64,000 bases of DNA from UBA2040 sp002384725 (GTDB lineage: Bacteria > Bacteroidota > Bacteroidia > Flavobacteriales_D > Crocinitomicaceae). The first letter of the stretch is position 1, and the number at the start of each line of letters is the position of its first letter. Under the pieces are notes generated by a model, which worked only from the letters and a program-made list of their open reading frames with translations, was not told the DNA's origin and did not search any database. The position numbers were made by a program, and so were the translations under genes. Below, in pieces: positions 53,174 through 61,783 of the stretch. The stretch is from contig CAWUXE010000006.1 of the NCBI GenBank assembly GCA_963926475.1, positions 62,001 through 126,000 on the forward strand, given 5' to 3'.

Positions 53174-54436
53174 TTAACGGTTCAAAAAATCCTCTATTTT
53201 CTCATAACAATATGCCAACTGCTCATCCGTTGTGCAATATGGCGGATTCAAGAAGATGACATTTCCTAGAGGACGGAGCAAAATCCCATTCTCAATAAAG
53301 AAATCGTACGCCTCATCTCGAATACTTGAAAAATAGGAGGTCTTCTGGCCTGTTTTAATTTCTAAAGCCAATATTGTTCCTATCTGCCTAACCTCACTCA
53401 CCTTAGAATGACTTTCCATTCTTAAAGTAAACCTTTTGTGTTGCTCAACAATTCGATCGATATTTTCCCATATATCTTTTTTTTCGAATAAATCCAGACT
53501 AGCACAAGCAACAGCACAAGCCAGTGGATTCCCTGTATATGAATGCCCATGGAGCAACGCTTTTGTCGTGTCCTCATGAAGAAATGCTTCGTAAATTTTA
53601 TCGGAAGCAACGGTCAATCCCATCGGTAAAACTCCACCCGTTAATCCTTTCGACAAACAAACAATATCTGGTTTCTGACTACCGTGATCCATGGAAAACA
53701 TTTTTCCCGTCCTTCCCCAGCCTGTCATTATTTCATCGAAAATAACCTGCACATGGTTTTCCTTTGCCAAAGCAACCAATTTATCTAAAAAACCCACTGA
53801 ATACATGCGCATTCCTGCAGCACCTTGCACAAGTGGTTCAACAATCAAACCCGCTATTTCAGTGGTTTTAAAAAGTTTTTTTGCTTTCAATAATACTTCA
53901 ATTTCCTTTTCCTTTGTTGGAAATTCCAGAAAATCGACGTCAAAGAATAAATGTTCAAACGGTTTGTTGAAATATCCACGTTGACCAATCGACATAGCGC
54001 CAAAAGTATCGCCATGATACGCGCCTTCCAAAGCAACAATTCTTCGTTTTGGAATGCCCTGATTGTGCCAAAATTGAAAAACCATTTTTAGCGCTACTTC
54101 AATAGCGGTGGAACCATCGTCTGAGAAAAAAACTCGGGTGAAGTGATTCGGTAAAATTCCAATAACACGTTTTGCTAATTCTTCCACTTTTTCATGCGTT
54201 ACTCCTGCCAAAAGAACATGATCTACTTTTTCGAATTGATCCTGAATCGATTTTGCTAAATATGTGTTACCGTGTCCATGCACATTCACCCACCATGAAG
54301 AATTCGCGTCGATGTACGATTTTCCATATCCATCATATAGCAAGGCATCTTTTGCCCGAACAATTTCAAGAGGATCTTTCGCTGTTTTCATTTGAGTAAA
54401 AGGAGGCCAAACGGCTGAATTTCTGTTACTTTCCAT
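53174..54436 (-). CDS. bioA: Adenosylmethionine-8-amino-7-oxononanoate aminotransferase
   Basis: A 420-residue PLP enzyme of biotin synthesis, making 7,8-diaminopelargonate from KAPA with S-adenosylmethionine as donor. WPPFTQMK at the N-terminus, FFSDDGSTAIEVALKM (about 103-118), EGAYHGDTFGAMS (about 137-149), VIFDEIMTGWGRTG (about 235-248) and LSKGLTGGVLPMG (PLP Lys) are all BioA signatures. The gene overlaps the end of bioD by 11 bases. bioB and bioF are not in the window. Confidence 0.95.
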   Translation of the reverse strand: MESNRNSAVWPPFTQMKTAKDPLEIVRAKDALLYDGYGKSYIDANSSWWVNVHGHGNTYLAKSIQDQFEKVDHVLLAGVTHEKVEELAKRVIGILPNHFTRVFFSDDGSTAIEVALKMVFQFWHNQGIPKRRIVALEGAYHGDTFGAMSIGQRGYFNKPFEHLFFDVDFLEFPTKEKEIEVLLKAKKLFKTTEIAGLIVEPLVQGAAGMRMYSVGFLDKLVALAKENHVQVIFDEIMTGWGRTGKMFSMDHGSQKPDIVCLSKGLTGGVLPMGLTVASDKIYEAFLHEDTTKALLHGHSYTGNPLACAVACASLDLFEKKDIWENIDRIVEQHKRFTLRMESHSKVSEVRQIGTILALEIKTGQKTSYFSSIRDEAYDFFIENGILLRPLGNVIFLNPPYCTTDEQLAYCYEKIEDFLNR

Positions 54437-55079
54437 AAAATTGATTCAATTTTGTCGCGACAGTATTCGCATCGATCATTTTGATTGCTTCTGTTTGAAC
54501 AAATTCTTTATTCACCTCATCAACAATCGGAATTCTTCCCAAAACGGGAATTTTTGAAACCGTTGAAATTATCTTTTCTGTCGATTCGTGTTTTTCTCCA
54601 ACATAGATGATTCCGAGAATGGGAATACTTCTCTTATTCAAAACATCCACAGACAACAAAGTGTGGTTGATACTTCCCAAATAATGTCTAGAAACCAGAA
54701 TGACTGGCCATTTTTTGTCCGCAAGAATATCAATCAAGAGCAATCCATCGTTGTGCAGTGGAACCATCAATCCTCCTGCGCCTTCAATTATTAATTTAGC
54801 GTCAAAATCGGGAACTTCGAAATCAGAACTCCTGATTTCAACCTTGTCCATTTCAGCTGCACAATGAGGTGACATTGGCGTTTTCAATCTATACTTTTCG
54901 GGTAAAACATGAACAGTTTCATCACACAATCTCGCTACCTTGATGCTGTCTGTATTGTCTAAATCTCCTGCTTGAACTGGTTTCCAGTAATTTGCGGCCA
55001 ACGCTTGAGCAACAATTGCCGATACGACGGTTTTTCCAACATCAGTACCAATTCCTGAGATAAATGCTATTTGTTTCAT
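54426..55079 (-). CDS. bioD: Dethiobiotin synthase
   Basis: A 217-residue ATP-dependent enzyme closing the ureido ring of dethiobiotin from DAPA and CO2. The P-loop GIGTDVGKT is at about 9-17, and KPVQAGD-like WKPVQAGDLDNTDS (about 33-46) and LIIEGAGGLMVPLH (about 99-112) are family segments. The ATG at 55079 (MKQIAFISGIGTD) is preferred over one four codons upstream. Its stop lies inside the start of bioA, indicating coupled translation. Together they form steps two and three of late biotin synthesis. Confidence 0.94.
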   Translation of the reverse strand: MKQIAFISGIGTDVGKTVVSAIVAQALAANYWKPVQAGDLDNTDSIKVARLCDETVHVLPEKYRLKTPMSPHCAAEMDKVEIRSSDFEVPDFDAKLIIEGAGGLMVPLHNDGLLLIDILADKKWPVILVSRHYLGSINHTLLSVDVLNKRSIPILGIIYVGEKHESTEKIISTVSKIPVLGRIPIVDEVNKEFVQTEAIKMIDANTVATKLNQFYGK

Positions 55080-55179
55080 TATTGAGGGCAAAGATAATAT
55101 TAACCGCAGAGTGGCATTGAGAGTTTCTCTTTAATTAAACTTTTAGCGAGGTAAATTGTTATCAATACAAAACAATCTT

Positions 55180-55350
55180 ATGTTATCATTCTTAAAATCA
55201 AAAACTCCGATAGAAAAACTCCAATCTCAATATGAAAAGTTGATGGCGGAAGCACATAAATTAAGCACATCCAACAGGACAGCTAGCGACGCTAAAGTAA
55301 AGGAAGCCAGTGATATACAGGATAAGATGGACGCCTTGAAAAAGAAGTAA
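55180..55350 (+). CDS. Lacal_2735-family small protein
   Basis: A 56-residue protein reading MLSFLKSKTPIEKLQSQYEK then LMAEAHKLSTSNRTASDAKV. This is the Lacal_2735-type family of Flavobacteriia, short helical proteins of unknown role with the core KLQxxYKKLMEEAHKLSxxNR. The inner ATG at 55180 is preferred to 55156 because relatives begin M-[FL]-x-[FL]-[FL]-K. Its stop overlaps the next ATG (TAATG). No function known. Confidence 0.8.
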   Translation: MLSFLKSKTPIEKLQSQYEKLMAEAHKLSTSNRTASDAKVKEASDIQDKMDALKKK

Positions 55351-55640
55351 TGTCTGATAAATTTACTTTACTAAATGAAAGGGATCACGATCGCATTATT
55401 GAAATGGCATGGGAAGACCGAACTCCTTTTGAGGCCATCAAATTTCAGTTTGGCTTTTCGGAATCAGATGTTATTGGATTAATGCGAAATTCGTTGAAAC
55501 GCTCTAGCTTTAATCTATGGCGAAAAAGAGTCAATAGCGGTGTAAGCCAAAAACATCTTAACAAAAGAAGTGCTGGTGTAAACAGATTCAAATGTTCCCT
55601 ACAGCGTCAGATTACTGGAAATAAAATCAGTAAAAGGTAA
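55350..55640 (+). CDS. TIGR03643 (DUF2805) family protein
   Basis: A 96-residue protein with the family's central block RIIEMAWEDRTPFEAIKFQF followed by GFSESDVIGLMRNSLKRSSF and LWRKRV (about 14-60), a helix-turn-helix-like arrangement. The tail is basic. The family is widespread in proteobacteria and Bacteroidota and uncharacterised. TAATG overlap with the Lacal_2735-like gene suggests shared expression. The 3' end abuts that of the convergent tlyA gene with one base between. Confidence 0.85.
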   Translation: MSDKFTLLNERDHDRIIEMAWEDRTPFEAIKFQFGFSESDVIGLMRNSLKRSSFNLWRKRVNSGVSQKHLNKRSAGVNRFKCSLQRQITGNKISKR

Positions 55641-55641
55641 T

Positions 55642-56406
55642 TTAAGTCAGCTTCACCCCCTCAAAGTTAAAGGTCCAGTGACTTTTTAAATACATCAAGA
55701 ACTCCTGGTTACCATCACCACCCAAAATAGGTGAATCAATGTGGGATACGTATGTTAAATGATTCAACTTCCCGACTTCTTTAATTTTTTCAATTACTTC
55801 AGGATACAATCTTTTATTCTTCACGATTCCACCCTTTCCAACGTTCTTTTTACCAACTTCAAATTGCGGTTTTACCAATGCGATGCATTCGGCATTTTTC
55901 GTCAATAATGGATGTAAAAACGGTAACACCTTCTCCAGTGAAATAAAGGAAACATCAATTACGACAAGATCACATTGTTCAGATATCAAACGATTGTTCA
56001 GCTCTCTAACATGGGTTTTTTCCAAATTCACGACTCTTTCGTCGCTAGCAATTTTTGGGTGCAACTGATTTTGACCAACATCTACACAAAACACTTTTTT
56101 CGCTCCACCTTCTAGACAGACCTCTGTAAATCCGCCAGTTGAAGCGCCAATATCCAAAACGATTTTGCCTTCCACCGAAACATTAAAGCTTTCGAGTGCC
56201 TTTTTCAATTTCAAGGCTCCTCGAGAAACAAATGGAATTTCTTCCGCTAAAAGTTCAATCTCAGCATCAACCGGGATTTTCTTCCCTGTTTTGTTCAAAA
56301 GCTTTCCATTCACCAACACTCCATGTACACGAATAATTTCCTCAGCGCGTGTTCTTGTGGTTACTAGTCCACGTTGCAACAAAACCTTATCCAAGCGTTC
56401 TTCCAT
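55642..56406 (-). CDS. tlyA: TlyA-family rRNA 2'-O-methyltransferase
   Basis: A 254-residue protein: S4 RNA-binding domain (about 3-60: ERLDKVLLQRGLVTTRTRAE) then an FtsJ/RrmJ-type methyltransferase with the SAM motif VLDIGASTGGFTEVCL (about 82-97), VDVGQNQLH and the Lys in VKPQFEVG (about 178-185). TlyA methylates 16S/23S rRNA cytidines at 2'-O and its presence controls capreomycin response in mycobacteria. The ATG at 56406 is preferred over a longer frame as the S4 domain begins there. Confidence 0.92.
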   Translation of the reverse strand: MEERLDKVLLQRGLVTTRTRAEEIIRVHGVLVNGKLLNKTGKKIPVDAEIELLAEEIPFVSRGALKLKKALESFNVSVEGKIVLDIGASTGGFTEVCLEGGAKKVFCVDVGQNQLHPKIASDERVVNLEKTHVRELNNRLISEQCDLVVIDVSFISLEKVLPFLHPLLTKNAECIALVKPQFEVGKKNVGKGGIVKNKRLYPEVIEKIKEVGKLNHLTYVSHIDSPILGGDGNQEFLMYLKSHWTFNFEGVKLT

Positions 56407-56438
56407 GCGACAAAGGTACACAAAGGTTTTGTTCATGT

Positions 56439-56473
56439 TTTGTTCTTCTTACTATCATATTTCCCTAACTTTG
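56439..56473 (+). promoter_or_regulatory. Candidate promoter of queD
   Basis: TTTG (56439-56442) and TAACTTTG (56466-56473) match the -33 and -7 Bacteroidota elements with a 23-base spacer, slightly wide. It lies 36 bases before the TTG start at 56510 and diverges from tlyA. Confidence 0.5.
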
Positions 56474-56509
56474 CACTTCCTTTATTGGAAAGCATCAATT
56501 ATAAGTGAT

Positions 56510-56941
56510 TTGAAAACAGTATATATTACAAGAAGAGAGACTTTCAACGCGGCACATAAGCTTTGGAATGAGATGTGGTCGGCAGAAAAAAATGAAGAAG
56601 TTTTTGGTCGATGTTCCAACCACAATTGGCATGGTCATAATTTTACTTTGTACGTTACTGTGAAAGGAATACCCAACCCAGATACAGGATTTGTTATTAA
56701 TTTGAAAGATTTAAGTCAAATCGTTAAAGACGAAATCGTTGAAGTTTTGGACCATAAAAACCTGAATCTTGACGTTCCATTTCTGAAGGATATTCTGCCA
56801 TCCACGGAGAACATGGTCATTTGTATTTGGGATCGCTTAGTTGAACCTATTCGCAGTTCTGGAGGTGAGATTGCCAAGATAAAATTGGTAGAAACGGAAA
56901 ACAACTACGTGGAATATTGGGGAGATGGAGAACCTTTTTAG
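56510..56941 (+). CDS. queD: 6-carboxytetrahydropterin synthase
   Basis: A 143-residue pterin synthase converting 7,8-dihydroneopterin triphosphate to 6-carboxytetrahydropterin in queuosine (preQ0) synthesis. Zinc ligands: His in FNAAHKLWN, and HGH in NWHGHNFTLYVTV; catalytic Cys in RCSNHNWHGH. LDHKNLNLDV (about 80-89) and VETENNYVEY close the family pattern. No in-frame ATG or GTG lies near the required N-terminus; the TTG at 56510 (KTVYITRRETFN) fits. It precedes folE, which makes its substrate, by 44 bases. Confidence 0.88.
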   Translation: MKTVYITRRETFNAAHKLWNEMWSAEKNEEVFGRCSNHNWHGHNFTLYVTVKGIPNPDTGFVINLKDLSQIVKDEIVEVLDHKNLNLDVPFLKDILPSTENMVICIWDRLVEPIRSSGGEIAKIKLVETENNYVEYWGDGEPF

Positions 56942-56985
56942 TTCTCGTTCGTTTAGAAATACATAAATAGACTAAAACGCATATC

Positions 56986-57579
56986 TTGAAAGAACAAATC
57001 ATTTACGACGACAAATTAACGGATTCTCTTGCAGCGCATTACAAAGAAATTTTAAGTGAACTAGGTGAAAACCCAAATCGCGAAGGTTTGGAGAAAACTC
57101 CCGAACGTGTAGCGAAAGCAATGCAGTTTTTGACCCAAGGTTATGAGCAAGATCCAGATGCACTTTTGAGAAAAGCACTTTTCAATGAGGAATATTCAGA
57201 AATGGTTATCGTGAAAGATATTGAGTTGTATTCTATGTGTGAACATCATATGTTGCCGTTTTTTGGAAAAGCGCATGTTGCATATATACCAAATGGCACA
57301 ATCGTAGGTTTGAGTAAAATACCTCGTGTTGTTGATGCCTATGCTCGACGTTTGCAAGTTCAGGAAAGATTGACAATTGAAATTCGCGATGCTATTCAAC
57401 GCGTTTTAAATCCGAAAGGTGTAGCTGTTGTTTTGGAATGTTCGCACATGTGCATGCAAATGCGTGGCGTTCAAAAACAAAATTCGACGACGACTTCAAG
57501 TGCGTTTAAAGGTTTATTCTTATCCAATGATTCTACGCGCAAAGAATTCATTAATTTGATTCAGGCAAGACTCCATTAA
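56986..57579 (+). CDS. folE: GTP cyclohydrolase I
   Basis: A 197-residue enzyme converting GTP to 7,8-dihydroneopterin triphosphate, for folate and the queuosine route. Zinc and catalytic motifs: LYSMCEHHMLPFFGKAHVAY (Cys and His ligands), and CSHMCMQMRGV near 158-168. TTG at 56986 starts the frame; the first inner Met (near residue 46) is too far downstream. Adjacent to queD, suggesting one pterin unit. A weak hairpin follows the stop. Confidence 0.93.
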   Translation: MKEQIIYDDKLTDSLAAHYKEILSELGENPNREGLEKTPERVAKAMQFLTQGYEQDPDALLRKALFNEEYSEMVIVKDIELYSMCEHHMLPFFGKAHVAYIPNGTIVGLSKIPRVVDAYARRLQVQERLTIEIRDAIQRVLNPKGVAVVLECSHMCMQMRGVQKQNSTTTSSAFKGLFLSNDSTRKEFINLIQARLH

Positions 57580-57599
57580 TTCAATTACTAATAAATGCA

Positions 57600-57625
57600 A
57601 AAAAGGAGATTTCCGTTTTCTTTTT
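57600..57625 (+). terminator. Weak terminator candidate after folE
   Basis: AAAAAGGAGA can pair with TTTTCTTTTT through six regular pairs plus G-T wobbles around a 6-base loop. The T tract is inside the stem, so its strength is doubtful. Confidence 0.3.
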
Positions 57626-57660
57626 CAATATCTTTATACCGATAAATTTAATATAAAATT

Positions 57661-58374
57661 ATGGGAGGGTTTTCTTTCGGACCAGCAATGATTATCGGAC
57701 TTGTCTTTATGGGCATCGGTATGTTGGTCAGTTATCGATTAAAGTCGAAATTTAAAAAATATGCCAAAATTCCATCGCAACGTGGATTATCAGGAAAAGA
57801 CATTGCTGAAATGATGTTGAAAGACAACGGCATTACCGATGTTACAATAACGTGTGTGCCCGGTCAATTGACCGATCACTACAACCCGATGAACAAAACA
57901 GTGAACCTTTCCGAAGGTGTTTATTCTGGGAGAAATGCAGCGGCAGTTGCTGTTTCTGCTCACGAATGTGGACATGCCGTACAGCACGCAAAAGCTTACG
58001 CTCCGCTTCAATGGAGAAGTAAATTAGTTCCGATTCAAAATGCCAGTGGTATGATTTTGAACGTCGTTATGATGGCGTCGATTTTCGCTGGTTCTTTCTT
58101 GTACAAAACATTCCCTATGGAAGGTGTTTTGTGGGTAGTTTGTATCGCTTACGGTGCAATTGCTTTGTTCAGTTTTGTGACTTTACCTGTCGAATTTGAT
58201 GCCTCGAAACGAGCTTTAGCTTGGATTGAAAACAGCGGAATCGCCACACACGAAGAGTTCAACAATTCGAAGGACGCACTTAAATGGGCAGCAATGACCT
58301 ACGTCGTAGCCGCTTTGGGAGCTTTGGTAACACTAATTTATTACGCTTCGATGCTTTTGGGTAACCGAGATTAA
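57661..58374 (+). CDS. YugP-like membrane zinc metallopeptidase
   Basis: A 237-residue membrane protein with an N-terminal helix (about 5-25), the zinc motif SAHECGHAVQHA (HExxH form, at about 99-110, with LSEGVYSGRNAAAVAV before it), and three further helices (about 130-150, 155-178 and 208-232). The third ligand is probably the Glu in PVEFDASKRAL. This is the YugP family of neutral zinc peptidases, with unknown substrates. It follows folE by 81 bases and has its own likely promoter. Confidence 0.9.
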   Translation: MGGFSFGPAMIIGLVFMGIGMLVSYRLKSKFKKYAKIPSQRGLSGKDIAEMMLKDNGITDVTITCVPGQLTDHYNPMNKTVNLSEGVYSGRNAAAVAVSAHECGHAVQHAKAYAPLQWRSKLVPIQNASGMILNVVMMASIFAGSFLYKTFPMEGVLWVVCIAYGAIALFSFVTLPVEFDASKRALAWIENSGIATHEEFNNSKDALKWAAMTYVVAALGALVTLIYYASMLLGNRD

Positions 58375-58384
58375 ATCATTTTTT

Positions 58385-58392
58385 TAACTTTG
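58385..58392 (+). promoter_or_regulatory. Candidate -7 element of a small membrane protein gene
   Basis: TAACTTTG matches TAnnTTTG and ends 15 bases before the ATG at 58408. A TTTG stands 25 bases upstream, which is more than the usual spacing. Confidence 0.45.
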
Positions 58393-58407
58393 TAAAAAAA
58401 CCGAATC

Positions 58408-58506
58408 ATGCCAGATAATTTTTTCGAAGAGTCAACAGTAGCTTTGGGTACAATTTTCACAATTGTTGCTCTAGGAGTCTTAACTGCTATCCTTATTTGG
58501 GGGTAA
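58408..58506 (+). CDS. 32-residue single-pass membrane microprotein
   Basis: A short frame, MPDNFFEESTVALGTIFTIV and then ALGVLTAILIWG, with an acidic N-terminus and one hydrophobic helix (about 11-31). It has a plausible TAACTTTG element and a terminator directly after it, which together suggest a real, separate gene rather than noise. No homologue recognised. It could be a regulatory subunit of an envelope enzyme, but no partner is evident. Confidence 0.55.
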   Translation: MPDNFFEESTVALGTIFTIVALGVLTAILIWG

Positions 58507-58526
58507 TTTCTCTATAGACGCACTTG

Positions 58527-58555
58527 AATCCTTCTCGACTCAATTGGGAAGGATT
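58527..58555 (+). terminator. Intrinsic terminator of the microprotein gene
   Basis: AATCCTTC and GAAGGATT form an 8-bp stem with a 13-base loop and are followed by a short run of T. It lies 20 bases after the TAA of the 32-codon gene and immediately before ppa. Confidence 0.7.
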
Positions 58556-58573
58556 TTTTAATTGAAAATACAC

Positions 58574-59110
58574 ATGAATACGCACCCTTGGCACGACGTC
58601 TCGATTGGAGAAGATGCACCCAAATTTGTAAATGGAATCATCGAAATTCCGAAAAACTGCAGAGCCAAATACGAATTGGACAAAGACTCAGGAATGCTAA
58701 TGCTCGATCGCGTTTTGTATTCTTCTATCAATTATCCAGCGAATTACGGATTCATCCCTCAAACGTATTGCGATGACAATGATCCCCTCGACATTTTAGT
58801 GATCTCACAAATCGATATCGTTCCCATGTGTTTGGTGAAAGCCAAAGTGATTGGCGTGATGCGCATGTTGGACGGAGGTGAAATGGACGATAAAGTAATT
58901 GCTGTTGCAGCAAACGACATGAGTTTCAATCACATTAACGACATCGACGATTTGCCTGAACATTGGGTGAAAGAATTGAGAAGTTTCTTCGAGAATTATA
59001 AAGTTTTAGAAAACAAAACCGTTGTTGTGGAAGAATTCCAAAATAAGAAAATTGCGATGGAAGTGATTCAACAGAGTATGGTAGATTACAAAGCGAAGTT
59101 TGAAAAGTAA
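58574..59110 (+). CDS. ppa: Inorganic pyrophosphatase
   Basis: A 178-residue family I soluble pyrophosphatase hydrolysing PPi. The signature DNDPLDILVIS (about 61-71) with three Asp metal ligands, EIPKNCRAKYELDKDSGM (about 25-42), YPANYGFIPQTYCD and LDGGEMDDKVIAV are all present. The frame is open from a TTG at 58562, but the ATG at 58574 gives the expected N-terminus MNTHPWHDV. It is preceded by the terminator of the small gene, so its own promoter may lie around the hairpin. Confidence 0.95.
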   Translation: MNTHPWHDVSIGEDAPKFVNGIIEIPKNCRAKYELDKDSGMLMLDRVLYSSINYPANYGFIPQTYCDDNDPLDILVISQIDIVPMCLVKAKVIGVMRMLDGGEMDDKVIAVAANDMSFNHINDIDDLPEHWVKELRSFFENYKVLENKTVVVEEFQNKKIAMEVIQQSMVDYKAKFEK

Positions 59111-59167
59111 GCTGAACTTTAAACGATAAATAGTGTTTAACCTATTTTTTAACTGAATACAAGAAAC

Positions 59168-59175
59168 TAAATTTG
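59168..59175 (+). promoter_or_regulatory. Candidate -7 element of the CDP-alcohol phosphatidyltransferase gene
   Basis: TAAATTTG matches TAnnTTTG, ending 34 bases before the ATG at 59210. No -33 element in place. Confidence 0.4.
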
Positions 59176-59209
59176 GTATATTCCTCAAAACTGTTTTCTA
59201 TGTCATTAC

Positions 59210-59974
59210 ATGTCCAAATTACCAAAAGAGCATAAATTTATTGATCTTTCCGACTATGGAAGACATATAGCGAAAGTAATTGCAAGCTCCTTAAAAAATA
59301 CCGCTTTCACACCAATTCATGTTACAATTTGCTTTATTATATCTGGCCTAATTGCTGTCTATTTTATTATACAGGGAAATTATTGGCTTGCTGCGTTCTT
59401 TTTGATTTTGAAATCAATTTTAGACGCTGCTGACGGAGAACTTGCTCGAATAAAGAAAAAACCATCCTATACAGGACGGTACTTGGACTCTGTGGCAGAC
59501 ATTATTTTAAATGCTTTGTTTATCGTTTCAATTGGTTATATTGCCCACACTCCCTTTTGGGTATGCCTTCTAGCTTTCATTGGATTACAGTTGCAGGGCA
59601 CACTTTATAACTATTACTACGTAATTCTAAGAAACAAAGTGGAAGGCGATACGACAAGTCGCGTTTTTGAGCACAAAACGCCAATAGCACTTGAAGGAGA
59701 GACACAAAAACATGTCAATATACTTTTTGGTTTTTATAAACTACTCTACGGAGGTTTCGATAAAGCTATTTATATTTTGGATCCGAAGGCAAATGAAGGC
59801 AAAACAATACCAAAATGGTTGATGACCAGCGTATCTACTTTTGGATTAGGGTTTCAATTGCTCATCATTGCCATTTTACTCGTATCAGAATTAAAAGAGT
59901 ATATACTCCCCTTCTTTTTCGTTTACACTGCTTTGGTTTTTGTTTTTATTGGTTTCCGAAAGTGGCTGTGTTGA
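59210..59974 (+). CDS. CDP-alcohol phosphatidyltransferase family protein
   Basis: A 254-residue membrane enzyme that transfers a phosphatidyl or related group from CDP to an alcohol. The diagnostic motif DG(x)2AR(x)nG(x)3D(x)3D appears as DAADGELARIKKKPSYTGRY then LDSVAD (about 82-107), and there are about six membrane helices in total. A hydrophilic stretch (about 140-200) interrupts the helices, longer than in PgsA or PssA, so the acceptor is not clear (inositol, glycerol or choline types). Single gene. Confidence 0.87.
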   Translation: MSKLPKEHKFIDLSDYGRHIAKVIASSLKNTAFTPIHVTICFIISGLIAVYFIIQGNYWLAAFFLILKSILDAADGELARIKKKPSYTGRYLDSVADIILNALFIVSIGYIAHTPFWVCLLAFIGLQLQGTLYNYYYVILRNKVEGDTTSRVFEHKTPIALEGETQKHVNILFGFYKLLYGGFDKAIYILDPKANEGKTIPKWLMTSVSTFGLGFQLLIIAILLVSELKEYILPFFFVYTALVFVFIGFRKWLC

Positions 59975-60265
59975 TTTAAAAAGTGATAAAGCAGTGCAAA
60001 GTCGGATTACAAGACGAAGTGTGGGTAGTAAGATTTGTTTTCTTAGATCCCTAGGTCCTTAATTCACATTGCATGCAAATTCTCAGACTAATATTGGAAT
60101 TCGCCCAAAAACGGATAGGATTCGGATTCCATAGAAAACTAATTGAAAACTAGCCATTCTTGTTTATCATTGATGTTCAATTCGGATTAACATCACATTA
60201 ATTCTGCATTCAATACTTCGCCTTTACCAATTATTTCACCATCTTTATGGATAAATCCATTTCCC
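59975..60265. other. Intergenic stretch without recognised features
   Basis: About 290 bases between the phosphatidyltransferase and GH3 genes. I see no open frame of useful length, no tRNA-like fold and no clear repeat. The promoter of the GH3 gene is expected near its 3' end but no TAnnTTTG is evident. Confidence 0.5.
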
Positions 60266-61783
60266 ATGCCATTCAATGCCCTTTTTGGTTGGATCATGAA
60301 AAAGCGAATTCATCAAATTGATTTGTTTCGCAAGTATCCTATTGAGGTTCAAAATGAAATTTTTGAGAAGCTGGTGTACAATGGGAAATTTACTGAATAC
60401 GGCAAGAAATATCGTTTCAATCACATCGAAACCATAAGTCAATTTCAAGAACAAGTTCCACTGCAAAAATACGATGACCTAAAACCATGGTTAGATCGAT
60501 TGATGAAAGGTGAACAAGCACTTCTTTGGCCTACCGAAACAAAATGGTTCGCCAAATCATCCGGCACAACTTCAGACAGAAGCAAATTGATTCCCATAAC
60601 GCGTGACTCTCTCGAAGATTGTCACCAAAAAGGTGGCAAAGATTTACTCGCGCTCTATTATGAAAATCATCCTTCGGGGAAATTATACAGCTACAAACAC
60701 ATGGTTATCGGCGGAAGTGCTGAGACAAATCCTTTGCGAGAAGATTCCTATACAGGCGATTTATCGGCTATAATAATGAGAAATTTGCCGTGGTGGGCAG
60801 AAATCAAGCGCACCCCTTCTAGAGAAATAGCCTTGATGGACGATTGGGAAAAGAAGATTGAAATGATGGCACGCACTACTATGGAAGAAGATGTTGGCCT
60901 GATCGTCGGTGTTCCCTCGTGGACCATGGTGATTGCCAATCGTGTTTTAGAAATTACAGGGAAGTCGAATTTGAAAGAGGTTTGGCCCAACTTAGAATGC
61001 TTCATGCATGGTGGTGTAAGTTTCGAACCGTATCGGGAAGAGTTTAAAAAATTGATTCCTGATCCGAACATGAATTATGTGGAGTCCTACAATGCTTCGG
61101 AAGGTTTCTTCGGCATTCAAGATCAACAAAACAATAGCGACCTGCTGCTCATGCTTGATTATGGGATTTTCTATGAATTCATTCCCATGGATAGATATGA
61201 AGGCGTTGAATCCAAAAAAGTGGTAACACTTGCTGATGTAAAATTGGGCAAACAATATGCGATTGTAATTTCTACAAATGGCGGATTGTGGCGATACATT
61301 GTTGGTGATACTGTTGCTTTCACAGAAAAAAATCCTTATCGATATAGAGTTACAGGACGGACAAAATCTTTCATCAATGCTTTTGGGGAAGAAATTATTG
61401 TCGAAAATGCAGAAGTAGCTGTAAGTTATGCTTCCCTTAAAACGAATTCGCAAGTTCGAGATTTTACGGCATGTCCAGTTTTTATGAAGAATAGCAACAA
61501 GGGTGGACACCAATGGTTGTTCGAATTCACCAAACAACCCGAAAATTTTACTGTCTTTATGCAATATTTAGACGAAAAACTACGTGATATCAATTCCGAT
61601 TACGATGCGAAGCGCACAAAGGATATGGCCATGGCGCTTCCAATAGGAGAAATTTTACCCAAAGGCACCTTTGATGGCTGGTTGAAATCGAAAGGAAAAT
61701 TAGGTGGACAAAATAAAATACCTCGTTTGAGTAACAATCGTGAAATTTTGGAACAGATTCTGCAAGGTGTACTCGTAAAATGA
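60266..61783 (+). CDS. GH3-family (auxin-responsive-promoter-like) acyl-adenylate enzyme
   Basis: A 505-residue ANL-superfamily enzyme of the GH3 group. ATP-binding segment WFAKSSGTTSDRSKLIPIT (about 93-111), the VESYNASEGFFG block (about 272-283) and the C-terminal hinge with VTGRTKSFINAFGEEI (about 362-377) fit the family. Plant GH3 enzymes conjugate amino acids to acyl-adenylates of hormones; bacterial relatives, common in Bacteroidota, have no settled substrate. The gene ends with ATGA overlap into the next. Confidence 0.9.
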   Translation: MPFNALFGWIMKKRIHQIDLFRKYPIEVQNEIFEKLVYNGKFTEYGKKYRFNHIETISQFQEQVPLQKYDDLKPWLDRLMKGEQALLWPTETKWFAKSSGTTSDRSKLIPITRDSLEDCHQKGGKDLLALYYENHPSGKLYSYKHMVIGGSAETNPLREDSYTGDLSAIIMRNLPWWAEIKRTPSREIALMDDWEKKIEMMARTTMEEDVGLIVGVPSWTMVIANRVLEITGKSNLKEVWPNLECFMHGGVSFEPYREEFKKLIPDPNMNYVESYNASEGFFGIQDQQNNSDLLLMLDYGIFYEFIPMDRYEGVESKKVVTLADVKLGKQYAIVISTNGGLWRYIVGDTVAFTEKNPYRYRVTGRTKSFINAFGEEIIVENAEVAVSYASLKTNSQVRDFTACPVFMKNSNKGGHQWLFEFTKQPENFTVFMQYLDEKLRDINSDYDAKRTKDMAMALPIGEILPKGTFDGWLKSKGKLGGQNKIPRLSNNREILEQILQGVLVK

